Shown here: one piece after another, positions 53,270-62,349 of the stretch
How positions within the stretch are numbered: position 1 is the first letter of the stretch
Layout of the letters: each line of letters begins with the position of its first letter
Translations under genes and position numbers: made by a program
Origin: Methylosinus sp. Ce-a6
Lineage (GTDB): Bacteria > Pseudomonadota > Alphaproteobacteria > Rhizobiales > Beijerinckiaceae
Reading direction: 5' to 3'
DNA: 64,000 nt
Assembly: GCF_009811655.1 (NCBI RefSeq)
Contig: NZ_BGJX01000018.1
Location: 26,244-90,243, forward strand
Notes under the pieces: generated by a model
Seen by the model: the letters and a program-made list of their open reading frames with translations, nothing else
What the model was told of the DNA's origin: nothing
Databases searched by the model: none

Positions 53270-53757
53270 TGATCGATGATCTGCTCGACATCGCGCATGA
53301 TCTCGCCCAGCGCGAGAAGGGCAAGCCGAGGCAAGCGTCGTTGCGGCGCGCCGCTTCGACCGCCTATTACGCCGTTTTCCACGCGCTCGCCGATCTCTGC
53401 GCCGACGAGCTCGTAGGGTGGAAAAAGCCGTGGAATATTTTCAGTCCGGTCTATCGTTCCCTGGATCACAACGAAGCCCGCCGCCTGTTCGAACGGGCGC
53501 GGACTTCGAGGTCCTATGGCGCGGAGGTCGAAAAAATCGGCTCGTCGTTCTTGCGCCTTCAACAGGCGCGCGAAGAGGCGGATTATGATCCGGAACCCTT
53601 CCGCTATGGACGCGACGATACGCGCAAATTGGTCGAGGAGGCGCGGGAGACCGTCGCCGCCATAAGATCGCTCGAGGCGGAAACGAGATTGCTGCTCGCC
53701 GCCCATCTCGTGACGAAGCGGCGTCGAAACGCCATCGCCGACGCCGGCAGGAACTGA
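53269..53757 (+). CDS. HEPN-domain protein, UPF0332-like
   Basis: A 162-residue all-helical protein with SLRRAASTAYYAVFHALADL (the R-x-x-x-x-AYYAxFH helix, residues 25-41) and a later LQQAREEADYDP, the two hallmark helices of UPF0332/HEPN proteins. It may be an RNase toxin or an RNA-binding regulator. The start is ATG within TGATG; a TTG one codon up is possible. pheT begins 6 bases after its stop, so it is embedded in the Phe-tRNA synthetase operon. Confidence 0.78.
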   Translation: MIDDLLDIAHDLAQREKGKPRQASLRRAASTAYYAVFHALADLCADELVGWKKPWNIFSPVYRSLDHNEARRLFERARTSRSYGAEVEKIGSSFLRLQQAREEADYDPEPFRYGRDDTRKLVEEARETVAAIRSLEAETRLLLAAHLVTKRRRNAIADAGRN

Positions 53758-53763
53758 CCCCGC

Positions 53764-56184
53764 ATGAAACTCACACTCTCCTGGCTGAAAGACCATCTCG
53801 AGACGAGCGCCTCGCTCGAGGAGGTCGTCGAAACATTGACCCGCATCGGCCTCGAGGTCGAGCATCTGCATGATCCCGCCGCGCAGCTGAAAGATTTCGT
53901 CATCGCCCATGTGATCGAGGCGAAGCCGCATCCCAACGCCGATCGCCTGCGCGTCTGCTCCGTCGATACGGGCGCGGGCGCGCCGGTGCAGGTCGTCTGC
54001 GGCGCGCCCAACGCCCGCACCGGCTTGAAAAGCGTCTTCTCCGCGCCGGGAACCTATATTCCCGGCAAGAAGATCACCCTCGGCAAGGGCGTCATTCGCG
54101 GCGTCGAATCGCTCGGCATGTTGTGCTCGGCGGCCGAGCTCGAGCTCTCGAACGAACATGACGGCGTCATCGAATTGCCCGAGGACGCGCCCATCGGCGC
54201 GCCTTACGCCAAATGGGCCGGGCTCGACGATCCGGTCATAGAGATCAATCTGACGCCCAACCGCTCCGACGCCGCCGGCGTCCACGGCATTGCGCGCGAC
54301 CTCGCCGCCGCCGGCCTCGGGGCGCTGAAGACGCCGGCGATCGAGACGATCGCAGGCCGTTTCCCCAATCCGCACCGCGTCACGCTCGATTTCGCCGAGG
54401 ACGACAAGCATCTCGCGCCGCTCTTCGCGCTGCGTCTCGTGCGCGGCGTCAAGAACGGGCCGAGCCCCGCCTGGCTGCAGGATCGTCTGCGCGCCATCGG
54501 CCTGCGCCCGATCAATGCGCTCGTCGACATCACCAATTATCTGACCTTCGACCGCGCGCGTCCGCTTCACGTCTTCGACGCGAAGAAGGTGGCGGGCGAC
54601 CTCACCGTGCGCCGCGCCCGCGACGGCGAGGAGCTGCTCGCGCTCGACGGCAAGACCTATAAGCTCGATTCCGACATGGTCGTCATCGCCGACGACAAGG
54701 GCCCCGAATCGCTCGCCGGCGTGATGGGCGGCGAGCATTCCGGCTGCTCCGACGAGACGACCGAGGTGCTGATCGAGACGGCGCTGTGGGACCCGGCCAA
54801 TATCGCCCACACGGGCCGCAAGCTCGGCATTTCCACCGATGCGCGCTATCGTTTCGAGCGCGGCGTCGATCCGGCTTTCGCCCTGCCCGGCCTCGAGCTG
54901 GCGACGCGGCTGGTGCTGGAATTCTGCGGCGGCGAAGCGTCGGATGTCGTCGTCGCCGGCTCCGCGGAGACGCAGACGCGCGAGCTGTGCTTCCCTTGGA
55001 GCGAGACGAAGCGCCTCACCGGCCTCGACGTCTCGCGCGAGGAGCAGGCGACGATCCTCGCGCGCCTCGGCTTCACTGTCGGAGCAGCGGGAGACGAAGC
55101 GCAGGTCGGCGTCCCGACATGGCGCCCGGACATAGAGGGCAAGGCCGATCTCGTCGAGGAGATCGCCCGCATCGCCGGTTTCGACGCCATCGCCGCCGCG
55201 CCGCTGCCGCGCGATGAGGGCGTCACCGAGCCGGTTCTCACTCTGTTGCAGAAGCGAACGCGGGCGGCGCGGCGCGCGCTCGCCGCGCGCGGGCTGGTGG
55301 AGGCCGTCACCTGGTCCTTCGTGTCCAAGGAGCAGGCGCAGGCCTTCGGCGGCGGCGGCGCCGATCTCGCGCTCGCCAATCCGATCGCCGCCGAGCTCTC
55401 CGACATGCGCCCGAGCCTGCTTCCCGGCCTGGTGACAGCCGCCGGCCGCAACGCCGCGCGCGGCTTTCCCGATGTCGCGCTGTTCGAGGTCGGGCAGATC
55501 TTCCAGAGCGAGGATGAGAAGGGCCAGAAGATCGCCGCCGCCGGCCTTCGCCGCGGCCTCGCTCTGCCCGCCGGCGCCGGCCGGCATTGGTCGGCGAAGG
55601 AGCGCGCGGTGAGCGTCTTCGACGTCAAGGCCGATGCGCTCGCGCTGTTGCAGACGCTCGGCGTCGCCGCCGGCGGCTTGCAGATCGTCGCCGGCGGCCC
55701 CGCCTGGCTCCATCCCGGCCGCTCGGGAACGCTGCAATTCGGCCCCAAGGCGATCATCGGCCATTTCGGCGAATTGCATCCGCGCGCGCTGCAGGCGCTC
55801 GACGTCGAAGGGCCGATCGCGGCTTTCGAGATCATTCTCGACGCGCTTCCGGCTCCGAAAGCGAAACCGACCAAGGCCAAGCCGAAATTGGAGCTCTCCG
55901 ATCTCCAGCCGGTCTCGCGCGACTTCGCCTTTCTGCTGGACCGCGCCCAGCCGGCCGGCGATCTCATCCGCGCCGTGCAGGGCGCCGATCGCACGCTCAT
56001 CGCCGATGTCACCGTCTTCGACGTCTATGAGGGGCAAGGCGTGCCGGAGGGCAAGAAGTCGGTCGGCGTCGCCGTGCTGTTGCAGCCGCGCGACAAAACG
56101 CTCACCGAAGCGGAGCTCGAGGCGGTCGCCCATAAAATCGTCACAGAGGCGGGCAAGAAAACCGGGGCCCAGTTGAGAGGATGA
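53764..56184 (+). CDS. pheT: Phenylalanine-tRNA ligase, beta subunit
   Basis: An 806-residue subunit with an N-terminal tRNA-binding EMAP-like domain (about 40-150, [20 protein letters not shown]), B3/B4 editing domain, B5 domain, a catalytic-like core and C-terminal FDX-ACB anticodon-binding domain ([20 protein letters not shown]). Length is normal for an alphaproteobacterial PheT. It overlaps the next small gene by ATGA. Confidence 0.97.
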   Translation: MKLTLSWLKDHLETSASLEEVVETLTRIGLEVEHLHDPAAQLKDFVIAHVIEAKPHPNADRLRVCSVDTGAGAPVQVVCGAPNARTGLKSVFSAPGTYIPGKKITLGKGVIRGVESLGMLCSAAELELSNEHDGVIELPEDAPIGAPYAKWAGLDDPVIEINLTPNRSDAAGVHGIARDLAAAGLGALKTPAIETIAGRFPNPHRVTLDFAEDDKHLAPLFALRLVRGVKNGPSPAWLQDRLRAIGLRPINALVDITNYLTFDRARPLHVFDAKKVAGDLTVRRARDGEELLALDGKTYKLDSDMVVIADDKGPESLAGVMGGEHSGCSDETTEVLIETALWDPANIAHTGRKLGISTDARYRFERGVDPAFALPGLELATRLVLEFCGGEASDVVVAGSAETQTRELCFPWSETKRLTGLDVSREEQATILARLGFTVGAAGDEAQVGVPTWRPDIEGKADLVEEIARIAGFDAIAAAPLPRDEGVTEPVLTLLQKRTRAARRALAARGLVEAVTWSFVSKEQAQAFGGGGADLALANPIAAELSDMRPSLLPGLVTAAGRNAARGFPDVALFEVGQIFQSEDEKGQKIAAAGLRRGLALPAGAGRHWSAKERAVSVFDVKADALALLQTLGVAAGGLQIVAGGPAWLHPGRSGTLQFGPKAIIGHFGELHPRALQALDVEGPIAAFEIILDALPAPKAKPTKAKPKLELSDLQPVSRDFAFLLDRAQPAGDLIRAVQGADRTLIADVTVFDVYEGQGVPEGKKSVGVAVLLQPRDKTLTEAELEAVAHKIVTEAGKKTGAQLRG

Positions 56185-56471
56185 CGATGCTTCGTGAGGT
56201 TTCGCTCGTTCTCATCGCCTGCTTCGCCACAGGCTTCGCGGCGGCCGAGCCGCGCAGCATCGGCGATTGCGAGCGTATCCAGGCGGCGGACGCCTATAAT
56301 CGCTGTCTCGCCTCCTTCGGCCCGGCCGCCCATGCGCGCAACGCGCGCTCCTCGCTCTCCTTCGCTCCGGCCGAGCCGATCGTCTCGCATGGCGGCGAGC
56401 GCGCCGGCCCCTTCGCCGAGCGCGGCCGGCGCGGGCGCCCGCGCATGACCTTCACGCCCGGGAGCCGCTGA
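56181..56471 (+). CDS. Small secreted hypothetical protein
   Basis: A 96-residue protein with a signal peptide (about 1-22, ending GFAAAE), then [20 protein letters not shown] with two cysteines likely to be disulfide bonded, and a basic C-terminus. Alphaproteobacteria have many such short periplasmic proteins. ATGA overlap with pheT suggests cotranscription. Function unknown. Confidence 0.65.
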   Translation: MTMLREVSLVLIACFATGFAAAEPRSIGDCERIQAADAYNRCLASFGPAAHARNARSSLSFAPAEPIVSHGGERAGPFAERGRRGRPRMTFTPGSR

Positions 56472-56505
56472 CGCCGGCGCGGCGACACAGAGGGAGGAGC
56501 GACCT

Positions 56506-58290
56506 ATGGCTCGAAGCCCCTCGACCGACAGTCTCGCCCGGCGCGATTTTCTGAACGGGCTGCTGATCGCCGCCAGCGGCGGCGTCTTGCGCAGCGTTCC
56601 GGCGCAGGCGCTCGCTTCCGGTTCCTGCGACGGGCCGATCGGCCTCGATCCGCGTGCGCTGCGCGGCGGCAATCTTCCTTCGACCTTCGCCGTCTCGCAT
56701 TGGCTGCGCGACGGGCGGCTGCGCTTTGAGAAAAACTCCGCGTCGCTCGCGCCGGGCTGCGATGACCTCGCCGGGACGTTCCCCATTGTCGACGAAAGCG
56801 GCGGGTTCGACGCCATCGTCATCGGCGGCGGCCTCGCCGGACTTTCCGCCGCCTATCATCTGCTGCGCGAGCGGCCGCGGGCCCGCTTGCTGATCCTCGA
56901 GGCCGGCCCTGTGGCGGGCGGCAACGCCGGACGCGACGAGGGCGCGCCGCTTCCCGGCCCCGCCTCCACCGCGGGCGCCTATGGCGTCGCCCCTTCCGCC
57001 GACTGGCTCTCCCGATTTTATCGGGCGATCGGCGTCGACTGGCTGGCGCAGAGCATCCCCGCCCCCGAAATCAGCTATTATTTCGACGAATATGCGCCGG
57101 GCGCCGCCGCCGGCCGCCGCGGCTGGAACATCGATACATTCGAGAGCGGCCTGGAGCGCCTCCCTTATGAGCCGCGCATCGTCGCCGATCTGCTGCGCGC
57201 GCGCGAGACCATCCGCGCGCTCGGCGCGAAAGGCCTCGCCGATCCCGCCGAAGAGAGCGATCCGGCTCTCGACGAGCTCACGACCGTCAGCTTGAAGCAC
57301 TATCTCGAGACGGAGCTGCGCTGCGATCCGATCGTCTCATTGTTTTTCGACTCCTACACGCTCACCGCCTTTGGCGGGACTGCCGCTCAGGTGAACGCCC
57401 ATAGCGCGATCTCCTTCCTGTCGGGAGAATTCACGCGCGGCGCGACATTCACCTATGCCGGCGGCGCGTCGGAGATCGCGCGCCGCGCGCTGCGCTTTCT
57501 GGCGCAGAGCGAGACGCCGCCGCGCCTGGTGACGAATGCGACGGCGCTGCGGATCGATCCACAGTCGTCTGCGGCGCGCGCGGGCGCGAGCGTCGTCTAT
57601 TTCCAGGACGGCGGCTTTCGCCGCCTTTTCGCGAAGCGGATCATTCTCGCCGCCCCGGCGCAGAGCGCGCGCCATCTCGTCGCGCATTTCTCCGACGCCG
57701 CGCGCAAGGAGGCCTGGAGCCGATTCCATGCGGCGCCCATCGTCACCGCCAATGTGGCGCTGCGCCGCGCGGCGCCTCTCGTGGAGCTCGGCTTGGGCTA
57801 TAGCCAGAGCTGGTGGGGCGGGCGGCATTTCGTCAATTACATCGTCGCCGATTGGATAGGCGCGAGGCGCGCCGATCGCGAGCGACGGGCGACGCTCACC
57901 TTCTATGGCGGCTGCGACGCCCCGCTCGAAGCGCTCGGCGAAGCGCGCATGAAGCTCCTGCACACGCCCTTCTCCGATTACGAAGACTCGATCCGCAGCG
58001 ATCTCGCGCGGCTGATGCGCGGCGCCGATTTCGACTTCGATCGCGATGTCGACGCGCTGTTCCTCTATCGCTGGGGTCACAGCATGTTGCGGCCGCCGCC
58101 GAATTTCCTCTTCGGCTCCGCGCGCGACGCGCGAGGGCGGCTCGACCGCGCGCAATCGCCGCGCCGCATCGCCTGCGCGCCGCTGGGGCCGGTGGTTTTC
58201 GCGGGCCAGCATGTCGAAGGCGCCCCATCTATCGAGAGCGCGATCGGCTCCGGCCGCCGCGCCGCGCGAGAGGCGCTGGATAATCGCTGA
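56506..58290 (+). CDS. Tat-exported FAD/NAD(P)-binding oxidoreductase (spermidine dehydrogenase-like)
   Basis: A 594-residue flavoprotein. It starts with a twin-arginine signal (ARRDFLNGLLIAAS, R12-R13), then FAVSHWLRDGRLR, then a Rossmann FAD loop DAIVIGGGLAGLSAAYHLL (GxGxxG at about 107-112). The order (Tat signal, LRG-x-x-x-x-F-x-x-x-H-x-LRDG, Rossmann) matches spermidine dehydrogenase-like proteins, here exported to the periplasm. It lacks a clear covalent-FAD histidine. Substrate is not determined. Confidence 0.78.
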   Translation: MARSPSTDSLARRDFLNGLLIAASGGVLRSVPAQALASGSCDGPIGLDPRALRGGNLPSTFAVSHWLRDGRLRFEKNSASLAPGCDDLAGTFPIVDESGGFDAIVIGGGLAGLSAAYHLLRERPRARLLILEAGPVAGGNAGRDEGAPLPGPASTAGAYGVAPSADWLSRFYRAIGVDWLAQSIPAPEISYYFDEYAPGAAAGRRGWNIDTFESGLERLPYEPRIVADLLRARETIRALGAKGLADPAEESDPALDELTTVSLKHYLETELRCDPIVSLFFDSYTLTAFGGTAAQVNAHSAISFLSGEFTRGATFTYAGGASEIARRALRFLAQSETPPRLVTNATALRIDPQSSAARAGASVVYFQDGGFRRLFAKRIILAAPAQSARHLVAHFSDAARKEAWSRFHAAPIVTANVALRRAAPLVELGLGYSQSWWGGRHFVNYIVADWIGARRADRERRATLTFYGGCDAPLEALGEARMKLLHTPFSDYEDSIRSDLARLMRGADFDFDRDVDALFLYRWGHSMLRPPPNFLFGSARDARGRLDRAQSPRRIACAPLGPVVFAGQHVEGAPSIESAIGSGRRAAREALDNR

Positions 58291-58383
58291 TAACAGGCGC
58301 ACGATGGGCGTCTGCGCCATCATCGCGGCCGTCGCCTTCCTCGGCCGCGCGGCGCTGGGCGCCGAGCGGCGCGTCCCCGGGGC

Positions 58384-59361
58384 TCACCAGCGCAGCACCG
58401 CGCCGCCCCAGGTCATTCCGGCGCCGATCGCCATCATGGCGATCACATCGCCCTTCTTCAGCCGCCCGGCGCGATTGGCCTCGTCCAGGGTGATCGGCAT
58501 GGAGGCGCTCGACGTGTTGCCGAAGCGGGCGAGGTTCATCCAGCATTTCTCCAGAGGCACGCCGAGCGTCGCCAGCGCCGCCTCTATGATGCGGATGTTG
58601 GCCTGATGGGCGATCACATGATCGACGTGCTTCGCCTCGAGGCCGGCCATCGCCAACGCCTCGGAGACGATCTCCGGCAAAAGGCGCAGCGCGACCTTAT
58701 AGACCTCGCGCCCGCGCATCTTGATCTTATGCGCCTCGCCCGGCGTCGGCCCGTCCTGGCGCGGATCATAGGGGCGCGGAATGCCGAGAATGCCGGTCAT
58801 GGTCCCGTCGGTGCGCAGGCTCGTCGAGAGCAGGCCGCGGTCCTCCTCCTCGCCCGGACCCAGCACCATGGCGCCGGCGGCGTCGCCGAACAGCACGCAA
58901 GTCTCGCGATTGGTCCAGTCGACGACGCGGCTCAGCGTCTCCGCCCCGACGATGAGCGCGCGGCGGATCTTGCCGGTCTTGATGAACTGATCGGCGATGG
59001 AGAGCGCATAGAGCGAGCCGGCGCAGGCGGCGGAGACATCGAAGGCGAAGGCGTTCTCCGCGCCGATCTTGGCCTGCAGAAAGGCGGCGCAGGCGGGCGT
59101 CTGCGCGTCGCCGGTGACCGTCGCGACAATGATGAGATCGAGCTCGCGCGGATCGACCCCTGCGAGCTCCAGAGCCTCGCGGGAGGCGGCGGCCGCCATA
59201 TCGGAGGTGGATTCGCCGGGCGCGGCGATGCGCCGCTCCTCTATGCCGGTGCGGCTGACGATCCAGGCGCCATTGGTCGCGACCATTTTCTCGAGGTCGG
59301 CATTGGTCAGGACCCGCGCAGGGGCGTAGGATCCGGTTCCGAGTATGACAGTTCTGAGCAA
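58384..59361 (-). CDS. fabH: Beta-ketoacyl-ACP synthase III
   Basis: A 325-residue thiolase-fold enzyme that starts fatty-acid chains by condensing acetyl-CoA with malonyl-ACP. Catalytic C113 (VSAACAGSLY), H252 (VIAHQANIRI) and N282 (FGNTSSAS) are all present. TTG at 59361 was selected because MLRTVILGTGSYAPARVLTN is the expected N-terminus; the open frame runs far upstream over rimO antisense and is not real. It is divergent from rimO. plsX is not adjacent in this window. Confidence 0.94.
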   Translation of the reverse strand: MLRTVILGTGSYAPARVLTNADLEKMVATNGAWIVSRTGIEERRIAAPGESTSDMAAAASREALELAGVDPRELDLIIVATVTGDAQTPACAAFLQAKIGAENAFAFDVSAACAGSLYALSIADQFIKTGKIRRALIVGAETLSRVVDWTNRETCVLFGDAAGAMVLGPGEEEDRGLLSTSLRTDGTMTGILGIPRPYDPRQDGPTPGEAHKIKMRGREVYKVALRLLPEIVSEALAMAGLEAKHVDHVIAHQANIRIIEAALATLGVPLEKCWMNLARFGNTSSASMPITLDEANRAGRLKKGDVIAMMAIGAGMTWGGAVLRW

Positions 59362-59526
59362 CGGCGTTCGGCCTCTTTCTTTTAAGATCCGGCGGCCGGC
59401 GCGAGCCGCCGCGGACACCTCATGCCTAGCAGGGATCGGCGAGGCGCGAACCTTAAAATTCTGTAATCCCCAGGCCGAGCTCACGTTTCGGACCGCGCGC
59501 GGGGCGATTGCCACGGCGCGCGCGCC

Positions 59527-60921
59527 ATGGCAAGCCTTTCGCCCATGCAGAACGCGCCTATGCAGAACGCCTCCGCCGACCCGACCGCGCCCGCCAGAGA
59601 GGCGCCGCGCGTCTCCTTCGTCTCGCTCGGATGCCCCAAGGCGCTCGTCGACAGCGAGCGCATCCTCACGCGCCTGCGCGCCGAGGGCTATGAGCTTTCG
59701 CGCACCCATGCCGGGGCCGATGTCGTCGTCGTCAACACCTGCGGCTTTCTGGACAGCGCCAAGGCCGAATCGCTCGAGGCGATCGGCGCGGCGCTGAAGG
59801 AGAACGGCAAGGTCGTCGTCACCGGCTGCATGGGCGCCGAGCCGCAGGCGATCACCGAGCGTTTCCCCGATGTTCTGGCGATCACCGGCCCGCAGGCCTA
59901 TGAGAGCGTCGTCGAGGCCGTCCACGCCGCCGCCGCGCCGAGCCACGACCCCTTCCTCGATCTCGTGCCGGAACAGGGCGTCAAGCTCACGCCGCGCCAC
60001 TACGCCTATCTCAAAATTTCGGAAGGCTGCGACAATAGCTGCTCCTTCTGCATCATCCCGCATCTGCGCGGCTCGCTGGCCTCGCGCCCGGCTGCGGAGG
60101 TGCTGCGCGAGGCCGAGCGGCTGGTGAAGGCGGGCGTCAAGGAGCTCCTGGTCATCTCGCAGGATACGAGCGCCTATGGCCGCGATCTGCGCTACGCCGA
60201 AAGCCAGTGGGGCGACCGCGCTGTGCGCGCGCGCTTCCTCGATCTTGCCCGCGAGCTCGGCTCGCTCGGCGCCTGGGTGCGGCTGCATTACGTCTATCCC
60301 TATCCGCATGTGGACGAGGTCGTCGAGCTGATGGCCGAGAACAAGGTTCTGCCCTATCTCGACATTCCCTTCCAGCACGCCGCGCCTTCCGTGCTGAGGG
60401 CGATGAAGCGCCCGGCCAATGAGGAAAAGACGCTGGAGCGCATCAAATCCTGGCGGCGCGCCTGTCCAGATCTCGCGCTGCGCTCCACCTTCATCGTCGG
60501 CTTTCCCGGCGAGACGGAGGAGGATTTCTCCTATCTGCTCGACTGGCTGGAGGAGGCGGAGATCGACCGCGCCGGCGCCTTCCGCTACGAGCCGGTGGCC
60601 GGCGCTCCGGCCAATGATCTGCCGCTGGCCGCGATCGCCCCCGAGGTGAAGGAGGCGCGCTGGAAACGCTTCATGGAGCGCCAGCAGAAGGTGAGCGCGC
60701 GCCTGCTGAAACGCAAAATCGGCAAGCGGCTTCAGGTGCTGATCGACGAGCCGGGAGGCGGCGCGACGGGGAGCCTCGCGCGCGGACGCAGCAAGGCGGA
60801 CGCGCCGCAGATCGACGGAACCGTGCACATCGCCTCGCGCCGCCCGCTGCGCGCCGGCGAGATCGTCACCGTGAAGGTCGACCGCGCCGACGCCTATGAT
60901 CTCTACGGCGCGGCGGTGTGA
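59527..60921 (+). CDS. rimO: Ribosomal protein S12 methylthiotransferase RimO
   Basis: A 464-residue radical-SAM methylthiotransferase acting on Asp88 of ribosomal protein S12. The UPF0004 domain cysteines C36, C72 and C101, the radical-SAM C168-x3-C172-x2-C175 (CDNSCSFC), and a C-terminal TRAM domain (LQVLIDEPG...[14 protein letters not shown]) are all in place. ATG at 59527 follows a purine-poor region; internal ATGs at MQNAP could be used instead. A family C repeat follows its stop. Confidence 0.96.
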   Translation: MASLSPMQNAPMQNASADPTAPAREAPRVSFVSLGCPKALVDSERILTRLRAEGYELSRTHAGADVVVVNTCGFLDSAKAESLEAIGAALKENGKVVVTGCMGAEPQAITERFPDVLAITGPQAYESVVEAVHAAAAPSHDPFLDLVPEQGVKLTPRHYAYLKISEGCDNSCSFCIIPHLRGSLASRPAAEVLREAERLVKAGVKELLVISQDTSAYGRDLRYAESQWGDRAVRARFLDLARELGSLGAWVRLHYVYPYPHVDEVVELMAENKVLPYLDIPFQHAAPSVLRAMKRPANEEKTLERIKSWRRACPDLALRSTFIVGFPGETEEDFSYLLDWLEEAEIDRAGAFRYEPVAGAPANDLPLAAIAPEVKEARWKRFMERQQKVSARLLKRKIGKRLQVLIDEPGGGATGSLARGRSKADAPQIDGTVHIASRRPLRAGEIVTVKVDRADAYDLYGAAV

Positions 60922-60949
60922 TAGTATGAGCGGAGCCTCGCCATTCGAC

Positions 60950-61158
60950 TCCTTCTCCCACCTGCGGGAGAATGTGGCCCGGCCATAGGGCGTCCGAAAG
61001 GACGCCCGTCGCAAGCGTCGGGCTTATGGCGAGGTCGGATGAGGGCTCCGCCCGCGACCGCGAAGAATGTCGTTCGGCGAAGGCGTCCGAGAACCGCAGC
61101 CGCCCTCATCCGACCCGGCTTCGCCGGGCCACCTTCTCCCACGAGTGGGAGAAGGAAT
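60950..61158. repeat. Palindromic element, family C copy 2
   Basis: Bounded by tccttctcccacctgcggg-agaa and ccttctcccacgagtgggag-aagg; contains gggcgtccgaaaggacgccc, ggtcggatgaggg and ccctcatccgacc around a 57-base core. It is the reverse orientation of the copy inside cobE, with which it shares the gggcgtcc hairpin. It lies between rimO and the 87-residue gene, and its core differs from that of copy 1 entirely. Confidence 0.88.
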
Positions 61159-61206
61159 CGCGCACCAAGCGGATTGGAAAACGACGATAGGAGAGGAGCG
61201 CCGCCC

Positions 61207-61470
61207 ATGACCGAGGAACCCCCGAAGGACCGCATTCCCCGTCTGCTGGCCAGCCGTCAGCTGATATTCTTCACGGCGATCGTTCTCGCCATGTGGGTGT
61301 TCGTCACCTTCTTCTTCCGCAATCCTTACCAGCAGGCCGTCGAGTTCGGCTATTATGACAGGCACCCTTATGACGAAGGGACCGTCTGGACCTATGTGCT
61401 GATCGTCGTCCCGATGATCGGCCTGGGAGCGGCCCTGCTGTGGTGGCAGCGTCGCGGCGTCCGCAAATAG
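61207..61470 (+). CDS. Two-span membrane protein (87 aa)
   Basis: An 87-residue protein with helices at about 17-36 and 56-77 separated by a short acidic/aromatic loop (YYDRHPYDEGTVW). The frame continues upstream only through the family C repeat. A ribosome site (ggagagg) sits about 9 bases upstream. I do not recognise a family. A family B repeat begins at its stop. Confidence 0.65.
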   Translation: MTEEPPKDRIPRLLASRQLIFFTAIVLAMWVFVTFFFRNPYQQAVEFGYYDRHPYDEGTVWTYVLIVVPMIGLGAALLWWQRRGVRK

Positions 61471-61519
61471 AGCATGTTCCCGAAAACTGCGTCGCGGTTT
61501 TCGGAAGAGAACATGCGAG
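61471..61519 (+). repeat. Dispersed palindromic repeat, family B, copy 2
   Basis: agcatgttcccgaaaactgc, gtcgcggttttcggaagaga, acatgcgag: the same imperfect inverted repeat as at 47228, and again placed directly after a TAG stop codon in the sense direction. Confidence 0.82.
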
Positions 61520-61532
61520 CTCAGGTGGTTTT

Positions 61533-62132
61533 TCAGGCGCGGCCGGCGGCGCTGCGCAGAGCCGTCGAGGATTGCGCGACGCGCGGGGCGTGCAGATAGA
61601 CGAAAGCCGGCGGCCTCGCCTCGGCGAGCAGCGGCGCCGCGCTCTCCGGCAGGCGCGCGCGCCAAAAATGTTGCGCCGCCTTGGCGGAACCCGCCCGAAG
61701 CGTCGCGCCGGGCCGATCCACGATCGCGATCGGCGTCGTGCGCGCGATCTCCTCCCAATCGCGCCAATGGTGGAATTGCAGCAGATTATCGGCGCCCATG
61801 ATCCAGACGAAGCGAACGTTCGAACAACGCCGATGCAGGAAGCGCAGCGTATCCGCGGTGTAGCGCGCGCCGATCTCCGCCTCCACGCCGGTGACGACGA
61901 TGCGCGGATCGCAGGCGATTTTTCGCGCGGCGGCGATGCGCTGTTCGAGCGACGGCAGGCCGGCGGTCCGCTTCAGCGGATTGCCGGGCGTCGCCAGCCA
62001 CCAGAGCCGATCCAATCGGAGCCTCTGCAAGGCGATTTGGGAAACGTGCCGGTGCCCTTCATGCGGCGGATCGAATGAGCCGCCGAAGATGCCGATGCGC
62101 ATCCCCGGCGCATGAGGCGGCAGGCGGATCAT
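61533..62132 (-). CDS. nadD: Nicotinate-nucleotide adenylyltransferase
   Basis: A 199-residue enzyme making nicotinate adenine dinucleotide for NAD+ synthesis. The nucleotidyltransferase motif IFGGSFDPPHEGH (15-27), FVWIMGADNLLQFHHWRDWE and a C-terminal SSTALR match NadD. ATG at 62132 or the internal ATG of MRIGIFGG could be the start; upstream frame lies in the family C repeat and is excluded. It follows proA on the same strand, as is common in alphaproteobacteria, with the repeat between. Confidence 0.93.
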   Translation of the reverse strand: MIRLPPHAPGMRIGIFGGSFDPPHEGHRHVSQIALQRLRLDRLWWLATPGNPLKRTAGLPSLEQRIAAARKIACDPRIVVTGVEAEIGARYTADTLRFLHRRCSNVRFVWIMGADNLLQFHHWRDWEEIARTTPIAIVDRPGATLRAGSAKAAQHFWRARLPESAAPLLAEARPPAFVYLHAPRVAQSSTALRSAAGRA

Positions 62133-62156
62133 AGCGAAATCGTCGAAGGTTCGCGC

Positions 62157-62330
62157 TTCCTTCTCCCGTTTACGGGAGAAGGTGGCCCGACGCAGTCGGG
62201 TCGGATGAGGGCCGCCGCGGTCGTCCCCATGCGATCCGAATTGGCCCCGACGATTGCTGTGGTCGCGAGGCCCCTCATCCGACCTCGCTTCGCGAGGCCG
62301 CCTTCTCCCGCGAGCGGGAGAAGGGATCGC
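62157..62330. repeat. Palindromic element, family C copy 3
   Basis: Outer hairpins ccttctcccgtttacgggag-aagg (62159-62182) and ccttctcccgcgagcgggag-aagg (around 62305-62328). Inside are ggtcggatgaggg and ccctcatccgacc blocks around a 59-base core that differs from the other copies. It fills the gap between proA and nadD. Confidence 0.88.
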
Positions 62331-62349
62331 GCACGACGATTTCGCGCGC

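Noticed and set aside
58384..61014. An 876-codon minus-strand frame starting far upstream of fabH
   Set aside because: Only the last 325 codons (from TTG at 59361) are FabH. The rest is antisense to rimO, with arginine/alanine-rich composition and no fold.
61024..61767. A 247-codon minus frame over the 87-residue gene and repeat
   Set aside because: It runs through a palindromic repeat and antisense DNA, with no domain.
20700..62330. CRISPR array reading of the family C elements
   Set aside because: Repeats are not regularly spaced direct repeats, copies are tens of kilobases apart, and no cas genes are present.
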